Positions 53,814-63,483 of a DNA stretch of 64,000 bases are shown here, piece by piece. Each line of letters opens with the position of its first letter. Positions within the stretch are counted from its first letter, which is position 1. This DNA comes from Bog-473 sp963781955 (GTDB lineage: Bacteria > Actinomycetota > Acidimicrobiia > Acidimicrobiales > RAAP-2). The translations under genes and the position numbers were made by a program. The stretch spans positions 992,001-1,056,000 of the forward strand of contig CAWAHU010000001.1 of assembly GCA_963781955.1 (NCBI GenBank). Reading direction: 5' to 3'. Below the pieces are notes generated by a model. The model had not been told where the DNA came from. It worked only from the letters and a program-made list of their open reading frames with translations, and ran no database searches.

Positions 53814-54308
53814 TGCGAACTACCTCCTCGTTTGGGTCCTCGGCATTGTCGTCGGGCCCGCTCGTCCTGACGCTCTGCCTCCTAGCCACTGTGAGGAGTG
53901 CCCGTCAGGGGCTGTAGGGCACTTGGTCCCGATGTCGAACGGACCGACTGGCTGGGCTCATCCCTCGCGGAAAACTCTGGCCTCCTTAGCCGAGAGCGTG
54001 AGGCCGTGGCGGCAGCTCCTGTGAACGGCCACGGCGGGGGGTGAGGCACACCGCGGTATCGGCAATTCCGCTGGGATCTTGCATCTGCGCATCGCGAACT
54101 GGATCAGGTGTGACCGGGCAGGTCCCTGGGTGCCCCACTTCACCGGGAAGGTGACGACATTTCGGCACTTCGCTGGCAGTGCCTCAGGCATCTTGACGAG
54201 GCCAGCATTGATGTGTCGGGTTCGAAATGTGGTGGTGGCCGAGGCATGCCAGCGATGGACTTCCGGCGCGCTCTCTGCCCCAAAATCGGTATGACTGAGC
54301 TGCGATGC
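53814..54308. other. gene-free stretch
   Basis: Small frames on both strands lack SD and composition. No repeat shared with the rest of the window was found. Confidence 0.45.
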
Positions 54309-54776
54309 TCAGCGGCCGACCATCAGCCATACGTCGCCCGAAGTCGTGGTCCGAGTCAGCTTGATATGCCAGCAACCGGGAGAAGAGAAGCGAAATCCTG
54401 TTCCCCATTCGTCTCCCGGACGGTGGTAATCGCTTGCCGCATGAGCTTCGGGCCCGAAAACCAATGGTCGTCGCCTACCGTCGGGTGCGGTCAAGGTGAC
54501 GCGCAACGGTCCGGTGCCTGTCATGCGCCAAACGATCTTCAATTCGTCACCGCTGCGTGGCGGAACGTGACCAGGCCCAAGAGCGAGGCCCCACAGTTGG
54601 CCGTGGACGCTCGTTCCGTGGATCTCGTTCGATGTGCCATCCGCTCCAAATGTCGAAGGTGTGGAACACGTTGCAGCCCGATGCGCGGCGGAGCCATCTG
54701 ATGCTGAAGATGACGAGCAGCCTGCGCCCAAAAAGCACAAGAGGATGGCTGCGGCGTAGCGAGGGCCACTTCCCAT
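54309..54776 (-). CDS. predicted lipoprotein of unknown function
   Basis: 155 residues from the ATG at 54,776. The start MGSGPRYAAAILLCFLGAGC ends in a lipobox (LGAGC) with the lipidated Cys at residue 20. The Ser-rich linker is followed by a beta-rich domain (LKIVWRMTGTGPLRVTLTAP, FRFSSPGCWHIKLTRTTTSG) that resembles small immunoglobulin-like surface domains. Function unknown. IS110 element A copy 2 begins downstream of its promoter side at 54,883. Confidence 0.65.
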   Translation of the reverse strand: MGSGPRYAAAILLCFLGAGCSSSSASDGSAAHRAATCSTPSTFGADGTSNEIHGTSVHGQLWGLALGPGHVPPRSGDELKIVWRMTGTGPLRVTLTAPDGRRRPLVFGPEAHAASDYHRPGDEWGTGFRFSSPGCWHIKLTRTTTSGDVWLMVGR

Positions 54777-54890
54777 GATCACAGAATGCCAGGTCCGGTT
54801 CGCTCGGCCTCCAGTCATCTCTGGATGGTCAGTCGGTCCGACAGCGCACGGTTGTCACGGTCCCAGCCAGGGTGACCCAGTTCGATGCTC

Positions 54891-55949
54891 CTATGGGCTG
54901 TCAAGCCCGAGTTTGTCGTGAGGTAGAAGGCTGAAGACCTCTCGGGCGACGTAGCGCTTGAGGCAGCGGATGGCCTCCTTCTTCGTCAGACCTTCCGTCC
55001 GGCGTCGATTGATGTACTCGGTGGTTCGAGGGTCGTAGACCATGCGGGTGAGCACGATGTGCCAGAGAGCCGAGTTGGCCTGGCGATCACCACTGCGGTT
55101 GAGCCGGTGTCGTTGGTTCTTGCCGCTGCTGGCGTCGAGCGGTGATGCGCCACAGAGATGGGCGAAAGCCGCCTCGTTGCGGAGTCGCTCGGGATTGTCA
55201 CCGGCCGCGACGAGGAGGGCCGACGCCGCGTCACTCCCGATGCCGAGGGTGGCGACGAGTTCGGGCGCAGTCTCTTTGACCAAGGGCTTGAGGATTGCGT
55301 CGATCTCGGTGATCTCCTCTTCGAGGCTGAGAGCTCGCCGGGCCAACATGCGCAGGGTGAGCTTGGTCAGCGAGACGATGTCGCGCTTGGTTCCGGGTCG
55401 ATAGGCCGAGGCCCGCTCGAGAAGGTTGAAGACGCTGAGCCCCCGGAGCTCGGCCCTGATGGGATCAGGTGCGGTCGAGACCAGGTTGCGCATCTGGTTG
55501 AGCGCCTGGGTCCGACCTTTGCGGGCCGAGGACCGGGCCACACGCAGAACCCGCATGGATTCGACGTTTCCGTCCCTCGTCTTGGCTTCACCGCAGGCCT
55601 CGCCCGAAAGGGCAGCCCGGGCGGCCGTGATGGCGTCTTGGGGATCGGACTTGCCTTTGAGGCGCCGACGCTGGCGATTGGGTCGGTCAACTTCGACCAC
55701 TCTCACGCGCTCGGCTTGGAGATGACGGGTGAGCCCTGCTCCATAGGACCCAGTCCCTTCGACGCCGACCAGCTCGACGGGGCCGAAGTCGCTCAGCCAG
55801 CCCAGCAGCTTCTTGTAACCGGATTCGGTCGTGGCGAAGCTCTCGACTCCGAGCAGGGTGCCCCGCTCATCTAAAGCCGCAGCTACATGGACGTCGAGGT
55901 GCGTATCGACCCCGCCGGTGATGCTCCGTGCCAAATTGGTCACTGTCAT
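54891..55949 (-). CDS. IS110-family transposase (element A, copy 2)
   Basis: 352 residues, identical as far as I can see to the copy at 39,608 over the whole coding part except possibly one silent base. The near-identity implies recent transposition or gene conversion. Confidence 0.94.
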   Translation of the reverse strand: MTVTNLARSITGGVDTHLDVHVAAALDERGTLLGVESFATTESGYKKLLGWLSDFGPVELVGVEGTGSYGAGLTRHLQAERVRVVEVDRPNRQRRRLKGKSDPQDAITAARAALSGEACGEAKTRDGNVESMRVLRVARSSARKGRTQALNQMRNLVSTAPDPIRAELRGLSVFNLLERASAYRPGTKRDIVSLTKLTLRMLARRALSLEEEITEIDAILKPLVKETAPELVATLGIGSDAASALLVAAGDNPERLRNEAAFAHLCGASPLDASSGKNQRHRLNRSGDRQANSALWHIVLTRMVYDPRTTEYINRRRTEGLTKKEAIRCLKRYVAREVFSLLPHDKLGLDSP

Positions 55950-56234
55950 CCCTTCGTTGGTTTGGGTTGGGGATGACACCGCACCGAGCGGAACGACGGA
56001 CAAGACAGCGATGGGCCTGTTTGAGGCAAGCTCCTATGAGGTCACTCCGTCCGACCGGCAGGTGTCGAGTGGGTGACCGGGCCAGGCCGACGAATCGAAC
56101 TAAAGACAGTCCCAAAGGACGTCAGCCGGGTTGCTGGAGTCAGACCTGGCCTGGGCACCCACCCACACGCTGATCAATCCGTTCACCGAAGTGGTGGATC
56201 ACTCAGCGGCCAACTCAATCCTCGCTGCCGGGAC
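55950..56234 (-). ncRNA. candidate bridge RNA region of element A, copy 2
   Basis: Copy of 40,667-40,951 with one visible change. If it makes a guide RNA, both copies should share the same target preference. Confidence 0.42.
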
Positions 56235-56459
56235 GGAAGCGCTTCCGATTCGCCGCCTGCTGTGGCAACCACGAACTGAATCCTCCAATCCCTCACGCGC
56301 AGCCTCCAAGAACAACGGCGATGTGCCCATACCGAGCAGCGGCCGGGCTATCCCCGTACGCCGGGATGGAGAGCACCTGAGCCGTAGAGATATGGCAGGA
56401 TCAGCCGGTGCAGGGGTTGTTCAATCTGCATCTGGCGGCCAGCGGTCGGCCTCCGGTGT

Positions 56460-56723
56460 CGTGGTACTCATCGCGGAGTTCCCCGAGGGTGGCATCGTCG
56501 GGGAAGTCCTTCAGCTCTGGGTACTGACCCTTGAGATTTCCGATCTTGGTATCGCCACGATTCTTCTCAATCCGTCCATCCTCATTGCGGTGACGTCCAT
56601 CAAGTCCAGTCATTCGTCCCTCTTTGGCTGGCGACGATGACCCCTCGGCTGGGTGGTGCTCGACGATGGCATCGGATCCTGGGAAGAAGAATCCTTCGTG
56701 TTCATCATCGCTCCACCGCACGC
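56460..56723 (-). pseudogene. partial copy of the membrane-anchored protein gene
   Basis: The minus strand encodes EHHPAEGSSSPAKEGRMTGL and QYPELKDFPDDATLGELRDE, about 90% like 44,561-44,823. The coiled N-terminus and membrane helix are missing and the end is different. It stands next to IS110 element A copy 2. 56,235-56,459 holds nothing supported. Confidence 0.75.
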
Positions 56724-56734
56724 GGTAGGGAGGG

Positions 56735-56880
56735 GCGGGCACGATCCGCGGTGAGTGCCTGGACAGGCTCCTCATCCTCAGCCGACGCCATCTCGAAATG
56801 GTCCTCGCGGAGTACGTGGATCACTACAACAGGCACCGGCCTCACCGATCCCTCGATCAACGGTGCCCCTCGGTGGTCAC
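56735..56880 (+). pseudogene. 3' remnant of a DDE (IS481/IS3-type) transposase
   Basis: The frame reads TIRGECLDRLLILSRRHLEM and YVDHYNRHRPHRSLDQRCP, the typical C-terminal stretch of rve-type transposases. No catalytic Asp region is present upstream. Confidence 0.7.
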
Positions 56881-56959
56881 CGAAGCGACCGCCCCGATCG
56901 CCGATCCCGACTCATCCACGAGTACCGGCTCGTCGCCTGAGCTGGAGGGATGGGGTTAT

Positions 56960-57098
56960 CGGCACCTACAGGTGACTCCGGGGGTTGGGGCTCCAGGTCG
57001 ACGAGCACGCCCAGCAGCTCAGCACCCGACACACCGTCAACGGTGCTGTGGTGCATCTTGGCCACCAACGCGATCTTCCCGTCCTTCGAGGGGGCCCG
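56960..57098 (-). pseudogene. remnant of a WS/DGAT acyltransferase
   Basis: The minus strand reads DGKIALVAKMHHSTVDGVSG and AELLGVLVDLEP. HHxxxDG is the catalytic motif of wax ester synthase/diacylglycerol acyltransferases. Only ~45 residues remain. The rest of 56,881-57,239 shows no gene. Confidence 0.7.
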
Positions 57099-57239
57099 GG
57101 CCCCTCCAACCCCGGGTGGGGGGCGAGTGCGACGGCTACGCGAATTCTTTCTGACATAGAGTCAGAAACCGGTTCATGACCTACAGCCCCTCCGGGCTCG
57201 GCCCCAGGGGAGGACGCGGACCGCGAGAAGGGGTTGGCA

Positions 57240-58607
57240 GTGGGGAACTTGCGCAGGTACGAGCCGACCCGGCGCGAGCAGCGCGGGACTGGCGGGCTCT
57301 CCGCCCGGGCCCTGCGATGCCTGCTGGGTGGGTCGTTGCTCGCCGGGAGCCTCGTCGCTGGCGGCGGTGCGCTGCTCGCCCCCGCCCCCGCCGGAGCCGC
57401 GACGACGGCGTCGGGCACCTGCACCCGGGCCCTCGCCCCGACTCCCGCCCAGCAGGCCTCGACGACGGGCATCACGTCGAAGTCGGTCACCGTGGGCAAC
57501 GTGTCCATCATTTCGGGGCCGGTGCCGGGCCTGTTCCAGGGTGCGCCCATCGGGGTCAAGGCGTACTTCGCCATGATCAACGCCCGGGGCGGCGTCTATG
57601 GCCGCAGGCTGATGGTCGACTCCAAGGACGACGCGTTCAGGGCCCAGCAGAACCAGACGGAGACCCAGGGGGCCATCAACAGCGACTTCGCCCTGGTGGG
57701 CAGCTTCTCGCTCTTCGATGGCTATGGGTGCGCCGCGCTGGCCAGCAACACCGCCGTGCCCGACGTCTCCGTGACGCTCGACGCCGGCACCAACGCGCTG
57801 CCCAACGACTTCAGCGCCCAGCCGTTGTCGGGCTGGGAGACGCTCGGGCCGGTCGAGTACTACAAGAAGCACTACCCCAAGGACATGAAGGTCGGGGCGA
57901 TCATCTCGGACGTGGCGGCGGCCAAGCATCAGATGGCCCAGCTGCTCGCCGCCTTCAAGAGCGAGGGGTACAAGGTCGCCTACGTCGAGGACGTCAACCC
58001 CCTGAGGTCCGACTTCACCACCAGCGTCATCAATATGAAGAACGCGGGCGTGAACGCGGTGGACCTGACCGGCGTCAACTGGCAGGACGCGGCCATCTTC
58101 GTCCAGAACGCGGCCACCCAGAACTGGCACCCGGGCCTCATCTTCTCCGCTGGGCCCGTCTACGCCGACCAGTTCATCTCCCACGCCGGAGGCCCCGCTG
58201 CGACCAACGGGATCCAGATCGGCCAGGTCTACGCCCTCTACCTCGGCCAGGACGCCAAGAGCGTGCCAGCGGTCAAACAGTTCGTCACCTACGTGAAGAA
58301 GGTCAACCCCTCGTGGGTGCCCGACCTCTACACGCTCTTCGGGTGGGCCTCGGCCGACCTGTTCGTGCAGGCACTCAAGGCGGCCGGACCGCAGCCGACC
58401 CGGGGTGCGGTGATCGCGCAGCTCAAGAAGATCACGAGCTTCGGGGCGCACGGCCTCGTCGCAACCTCGGATCCAGCGGCGAAGACGTTGTCGCCCTGCT
58501 TCCTCATGGCCGGCATCAAGAACGGCACCTACGTCCGCGAGCTGCCGAAGGGCAGCGGGTTCGACTGCAACGCGAAAATGTTCGACGCGTCCGGGGTCTC
58601 GTCCTAA
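57240..58607 (+). CDS. ABC transporter substrate-binding protein (branched-chain amino acid type)
   Basis: 455 residues from the GTG at 57,240 (AGAAGGGG ahead). A signal peptide spans LRCLLGGSLLAGSLVAGGGA to AGAATTA. The mature part is a Peripla_BP_6 type I fold: SITSKSVTVGNVS-like opening, FQGAPIGVKAYFAMINARGG and YGRRLMVDSKDD, then VGSFSLFDGYGCAALASNTA. LivJ-like proteins of this type bind amino acids, amides or aromatic acids. No permease or ATPase gene is next to it, but an MFS carrier is. Confidence 0.88.
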   Translation: MGNLRRYEPTRREQRGTGGLSARALRCLLGGSLLAGSLVAGGGALLAPAPAGAATTASGTCTRALAPTPAQQASTTGITSKSVTVGNVSIISGPVPGLFQGAPIGVKAYFAMINARGGVYGRRLMVDSKDDAFRAQQNQTETQGAINSDFALVGSFSLFDGYGCAALASNTAVPDVSVTLDAGTNALPNDFSAQPLSGWETLGPVEYYKKHYPKDMKVGAIISDVAAAKHQMAQLLAAFKSEGYKVAYVEDVNPLRSDFTTSVINMKNAGVNAVDLTGVNWQDAAIFVQNAATQNWHPGLIFSAGPVYADQFISHAGGPAATNGIQIGQVYALYLGQDAKSVPAVKQFVTYVKKVNPSWVPDLYTLFGWASADLFVQALKAAGPQPTRGAVIAQLKKITSFGAHGLVATSDPAAKTLSPCFLMAGIKNGTYVRELPKGSGFDCNAKMFDASGVSS

Positions 58608-58639
58608 CGTCGGCGCGACGGTGGATCTCGCGGGTGGGG

Positions 58640-58898
58640 AGGCAGTGAGGACGTGAGCGTCTTTGATCCACTCGTCCTCCTCTAGCTCATCCCCGTCGAA
58701 GATCGCGAAACGAAGAAGCTCCTCGCAGGGACTGGCCCGCTCGATATCCAACATCCGGTCCGGAGCGAGATGTGAAACGAGGAGGTCATTGACACCCTTC
58801 GCCCCTTCGTCTAGTTCGGAGAACTGGACCTTTCTCTCGATCGGCGCGGTAGGCACCAGTGCCTTCAGAAGCAGGAGATCAGCCGCGACATTGCTCAC
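58640..58898 (-). pseudogene. hypothetical protein, 3' end lost
   Basis: From the ATG at 58,898 the sequence is protein-like for ~85 residues (SELDEGAKGVNDLLVSHL, CEELLRFAIFDGDELEED). It then runs into a frame antisense to the substrate-binding protein with no stop. It overlaps the stop of the next pseudogene by four bases. Family unknown. Confidence 0.45.
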
Positions 58899-59230
58899 GG
58901 CGTTTCGATCGCGTCGAGCCTCGCCTCTAGGACGTCGATCTGTCCTTGAAGGTTCCGCAGGAGGAGCAGCGCCACGGTATCGGGGATCTCCACCAGTAGG
59001 CCGATCTTGGGTGCCGAAAACCTCATCCGGCCCTGTGTGAACAGGATGAATGGATTGAAGCTATGAAGTGGGTCAACTCGATCTTGGCGATGAGCGGGAC
59101 GTCGTAGCGGCGCAGACACCCGATCGCACTCTTGGTCGTACCAGATGAGCAACGATCGTGCGGCGGTGGGAAACGACGGGTCTCGATATGCATCGTCCCT
59201 CGCCAGAAGGTCGGATGAGATTTTCGGCAC
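58895..59230 (-). pseudogene. hypothetical protein with two compensating frameshifts
   Basis: LWVPKISSDLLARDDAYRDP and SLLIWYDQECD are in one frame, CLRRYDVPLIAKIELTHFI in another (about 59,055-59,110), then RMRFSAPKIGLLVEIPD and QIDVLEARLDAIETP in the first again. The ATGA overlap with the following gene shows that they were once a coupled pair. Not recognised. Confidence 0.5.
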
Positions 59231-59284
59231 CCACAAGGCCGGGAAGGGCAGGATGTCGCGATGCCGCGGGGAAAAGGGACCCAC

Positions 59285-61124
59285 ATGACGACGGCGTCGG
59301 AGCCGGTACGAGTCCCTGCCCGCCACAGCCTGGGTAACGCCCTGTGGAAGCGGCAGCTGTACCGCTACCCCGACACGCTGCCGCGGATCGGGTACCTGTC
59401 GATCGTCGTGCTCACGACGATCATGCTCTACTACCTCTACTACGTGGAGGGCGCGGTCACCCCGCTGATGTTGCCCTACTACCACATGTCATTCCAGTAC
59501 TTCTTGTACCTGCTGGTGGTCTCGAACGCCATCGGGGCCTTCAGCGCCTTCCTCGGCGGTCTGTCGGACCGGATCGGACGGGCCAACCTGACCATCTATG
59601 GCACGTTCGTGGTGGCGTGCATCCAGCTCTTCGCCATCCCGCACATCTCCGAGAAGTTCTGGTTCGCTGTTCATGTATTGCATCATCGGCTTCGTCGAGG
59701 GTGTGATCCTCGTCTCGACGCCCGCTCTGATGCGCGACTTCTCGCCCCAGATGGGGCGCGGCGTCGCGATGGGGTTCTGGGCCCTCGGCCCGACTATGGG
59801 CGCCCTGTGCGCCAGCCTGGTGGCCACCCACACGCTCGACCACCTCAAGTCCTGGCAGGACCAGTTCATCATCTCGGGCGTGGTCTGCATGGCTGTGGTG
59901 GTGATCTCGTTTCTGTTCTTGCGCGAGCTCTCGCCGCAGCTGCGGGACCAGCTCATCGTGTCCGAGCGCGAGCGGGTCCTGGTCGAGGTACGCGCGAAGG
60001 GCATCGACGTCGAGAAGGCGATCCGGCACCCAATCCGTTCCATGATGAAGATCGACCTGGTCTCGTCCTCCATCGCCATCTCGGTCTTCCTGCTCTTCTA
60101 CTACGCCTCGGTCAGCGTCCTGACCATCTACTGGGTGGTGACGTTCAACCGCTCCACCCCAGACGCCAATGGGATCAACGTTTGGTCCGCCGCGTTCCTG
60201 TCGGCCGGGCTCGTCGTGGCCGGGGTGCTGTCGGACTGGGCCAAGGTGCGCAAGCCCTTCATGCTCTTCGGCGCCGTCTGTTCCATGGTGATGATGGCGG
60301 TCCTCATCCGTCAGACCGGCCATCCGCACACCGGCTACTACGCCAACGTGCTCGTAATCGTGCTGCTCGCAGTCTCCAGCTCGATTGCGTACACGCCGTG
60401 GATGGCGAACTACACCGAGCAGGTGGAGTCACACAACCCCGCGCTGACGGCGTCGGGCCTGGCCGTGTGGGGCTGGATCCTGCGGATCACGGTCGCCCTG
60501 TCGTTCCTCGTCCTGCCCTACGTCGTCACGACGTCGACGGTGCTCGTCGACAACCAGGCTGCGGGCACCGCGCTGCAGGCCATCGAGGCGGCCCAGCCCT
60601 ACGCGCCTTCTACATCGCCGGCCGCCTGCGCGCCGAAGCCGGCGCCGGCGACGGTCGTGACGGGGCTGCGAGCGACTGACCAGGCAGGCCCGCAGGCGCT
60701 CGCGACGATTCTCGAGGGGTGCAACACGACCCACAACCTGCTCAAGGCCCTCGCTGCAGCCGGCGGATTGTCCAACCAGCAGGTCCAGGGCCTGCTCGCC
60801 TACAACCCGCTCGCCACGGCCATTGAGCAGGGCAAGCCCGTGACCCAGGCGCAGATCCACTCGGTGGCCCTCAAGTCCCAGGACCTGGCCAACTTGCTCG
60901 TCGCGGAGCAGAAGCTGGTGCCGGCCCAGAAGACATCGCCGAACGAGTGGAAGAGATGGTGGACCGTCTGCCTCATCGGCATGCTGGTCTTCGCCATCCT
61001 GGTGTTCACCATGCGGGGGCGTTGGAGCCCGCGGGCGGCGCGGCGCGACCTCGCCGAGCACGAGCGCATGGTCACTGAGGAACTGGCGAAGATGGCCCGC
61101 GAGAACCCCGCCCCGGTGCCGTAG
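59285..61124 (+). pseudogene. MFS transporter, single frameshift
   Basis: The two frames join into ~610 residues. The first, from the ATG at 59,285 (AAAAGGG ahead), has helix 1 (IGYLSIVVLTTIMLYYLYYV) and the MFS loop motif GGLSDRIGRAN. One missing base at about 59,661-59,675 shifts the frame. The second carries FMYCIIGFVEGVILVSTPAL and all remaining helices to the stop at 61,124. A long extracytoplasmic loop (~140 residues) lies before the last helix. All expected parts are present. Substrate unknown. Confidence 0.82.
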
Positions 61125-61681
61125 CCGGCCTGGCCGGCCGCCCGGTCGGCTGGGAGCCCTGAGCAACTGGTCTCGAGCCAGGTCGCGCGGCAGCCCCAGT
61201 GCTGGGCAAGAGGGGCCTCGACGCGCGGAGACACTCACAAGTGGTGCTGCCGGCGCACCTTGGCCCCGGCTTCGCACGTGCCCACCCGTCCGGCGCTTGG
61301 AGGGAATCCGAAGAGCAGAAAGACGCTGTTGCGTCCTTTCACACTGGATCAACGTTGGGCGTGGCGCCGACTCCAATCCGAGCACGGTTGCGAGAGCTGC
61401 GGCGGGAACTGAACGCAAACTCCGCCTGAGCCAGTCGCCACCCCGCCGGGACGGTCACCCCGCCGCGTGTCCCTAAAGTCACGCCCGATCTGCCGACGGC
61501 GTTGCTCCAGACGCCTGATCGGTGGGGAATATGCCGGCCACGAAGCACCCAATGCGGTCCATCCCGCTGAAATACAAGGAGCCGGAATCCTCCTGTTACC
61601 CGGCGAGTTGTGTGACCGATGCAGTCGGTCGTACTGCAGCGATACTCCGTCAGATGGCCTTAGGACGCAGGGGGGGGCTTC
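61125..61681. other. gene-free stretch between convergent genes
   Basis: No supported gene. It contains a G-run (61,670-61,678) and no strong hairpin that I could draw. Confidence 0.5.
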
Positions 61682-63139
61682 CTACACAGTGATGACGACG
61701 TTGCCGATCTTCTGCTGCGACTCCACATACATATACGCATCAACGATCTTCTGAAGCGGGTAGGTGCGATCGAGGACCGGCGTGAACTGGTGCGACTCGA
61801 TGAGTCCCTTCAGGTACTCGACCGCTTCCTGGTCGATCCTCGGGATGGGGAAGAGCACCCGTCGGCCCCGTAAGAAGCGGGTCGCGACCACAAGCAGCGG
61901 GTTCTGTGACAGCGGACCGAGGTCCGTCGACGTCCAGATACCGCGGGGCTTCAGAAGCTTCCTGCATTGCCAGAACGAGCACTTGCCGACTGCGTCGAAG
62001 ACGAGGTCATACCGCTGGGTGTCGGCGGTGAAGTCCGTGGTCGTTCGGTCGATGACACGGACGGCGCCAAGTCTGGCGACGAGGTCGACCTGTTCGCTGC
62101 TGCACACCGCCGTCACCCGAGCTCCTAGGCTCTTGCAGATCTGCACGGCAGCCGAACCGATGGCACCCGTGGCACCGTAGACGAGGACCTCGGTGCCGTC
62201 GTGGACGTCGGCAGCTCGGATGTAGGCGAGGGCGTAGTGCGATCCCTCCGTCGCCGGCGCCATCACCTTGAAATCCAGATCACTCGGCATCTTCGCGACC
62301 GCTGCGTCCTGGCCGATGGAGAGATACTCGGCGTGACATCCGAATCGGGCATCGTCGTAGCCGAAGACTCCGTCACCGACGGAGAAGCGGCTGACATCGG
62401 GGCCGATCGCCTCGACGATCCCCGCAAACTCGTTGCCGAGGATGGATCGCTTTGGCTTTGTCAGCCCAGTGAAGCCCCGGATGAACCACGGGTGAGCGGC
62501 TCGAAATCCGCAGTCGGTCCGGTTAACCGTCGTCGCGTGGACTCGCACGAGCAATTCGCCTGAATCCGGTACCGGCCGGAGGACGTCCGTGACGTGCACG
62601 ACCTCAGGGGGACCGTAGCGGCTCGCAACAGCGGCCTTCATCATCGCGAGAATGCCCATTGACCGAGGACCCCCGATTGTGGGCGCCGGTTCCAAGACGA
62701 CAACCGCGGTCTCCGTTGAACGGCGTGCAGCGTAGGCGTCCAGGTTCTTGTCGATCTCTCGCCACCGTGACCACAGACGCTCCCGCTCCTCCCCGCTAGC
62801 CGCCCGGGCTTTGACCCGACGCGGCCCGTCCGCAAGATCGACCCGAACGTCGGGGTGGGCCTGCAGGTTCAGCCACCATGCCGGCTCGCCCTCGCCCCAA
62901 CCGTTCATGGCCATGGTGACGAGGTTCGGCCCATCTTGGAAGTAGCCGACCATGACGCTGCGTTCGAGGCCGGTCCGCCGGCCGACAGTGTTGAGGCGCA
63001 TGGCGCCCCAGCCGTTCGGCTTCGGCCGCCACAGCCCCACACGACCGCCGGTCAGACGGTACAGACGGCGATGGGCGAACCAGAAACGCCGTATGAACCA
63101 GCGACGAAGAGGTCGTGGCTTGGCATTCGAGACGGGCAT
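61682..63139 (-). CDS. Ddn-like (F420 family) domain fused to zinc-independent alcohol dehydrogenase
   Basis: 485 residues from the ATG at 63,139 (AAGGAG ahead). Residues ~20-150 are a DUF385/Ddn-type split beta-barrel: LWRPKPNGWGAMRLNTVGRR, YFQDGPNLVTMAMNGWG and WWLNLQAHPDVRVDL. Residues ~165-485 are a quinone-oxidoreductase-like MDR: MKAAVASRYGPPEVVHV, LVYGATGAIGSAAVQICKSL and TSTDLGPLSQNP. The Cys/His zinc pattern is absent. The two domains are in one uninterrupted frame. Ddn proteins use reduced F420 and the MDR part uses NAD(P)H, so two redox cofactors may meet in one chain. Confidence 0.85.
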   Translation of the reverse strand: MPVSNAKPRPLRRWFIRRFWFAHRRLYRLTGGRVGLWRPKPNGWGAMRLNTVGRRTGLERSVMVGYFQDGPNLVTMAMNGWGEGEPAWWLNLQAHPDVRVDLADGPRRVKARAASGEERERLWSRWREIDKNLDAYAARRSTETAVVVLEPAPTIGGPRSMGILAMMKAAVASRYGPPEVVHVTDVLRPVPDSGELLVRVHATTVNRTDCGFRAAHPWFIRGFTGLTKPKRSILGNEFAGIVEAIGPDVSRFSVGDGVFGYDDARFGCHAEYLSIGQDAAVAKMPSDLDFKVMAPATEGSHYALAYIRAADVHDGTEVLVYGATGAIGSAAVQICKSLGARVTAVCSSEQVDLVARLGAVRVIDRTTTDFTADTQRYDLVFDAVGKCSFWQCRKLLKPRGIWTSTDLGPLSQNPLLVVATRFLRGRRVLFPIPRIDQEAVEYLKGLIESHQFTPVLDRTYPLQKIVDAYMYVESQQKIGNVVITV

Positions 63140-63483
63140 GTGTGCTCCTTCGTGACTTCTTCGGTGAGCGCCCTTGGCGTGCGATGCCGTCACTCAATAT
63201 TCGTCCGGCGGCCTGGCGTCGGCCAGGGTCGAAGGTCTCCACTACGACTACAACGAACCCGCCGGGCCACCCATATCAAAGAGATCTGCGACCTTCGAGG
63301 TGTCTCATAACGACGCCCCTGCGGGCCGACGGTGTCCCCATGGTGCCTGATTGAGACTTTGAGCAGACCCTGCGGGTGATCCGTAGCGTTGAGAGGTCCT
63401 GACGGGCAGGCTCTCTTTGTGCCTGCCGCCGGCTGGTCCGGTTGGCTTTCTTTCGAAGTGCCTCCCGTCTGGATCTCGCCGCG
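63140..63483. other. spacer between the fusion gene and the partial IS110 gene
   Basis: 63,140-63,310 probably holds the promoter of the fusion gene. 63,311-63,483 may be the 5' end of an IS110-type element. An in-frame stop at 63,400 lies before the recognisable transposase part. Confidence 0.4.

Larger units (their letters stand above)
54883..56234 (-). mobile_element. IS110-type element A, copy 2
   Basis: Same 1,352 bp as 39,600-40,951 and in the same orientation, offset by 15,283 bp. I saw two differences: GATGCG for GATGCA near 55,146 and CTCCGT for CTCCGC near 56,050. Confidence 0.9.

Noticed and set aside
56326..56346. A ~19-base match of ATACCGAGCAGCGGCCGGG with 18,754
   Set aside because: Too short and isolated to support shared origin.
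57174..58898. 574-codon minus-strand frame opposite the substrate-binding protein
   Set aside because: Only its first ~85 codons are protein-like and are listed as a pseudogene; the rest is shadow.
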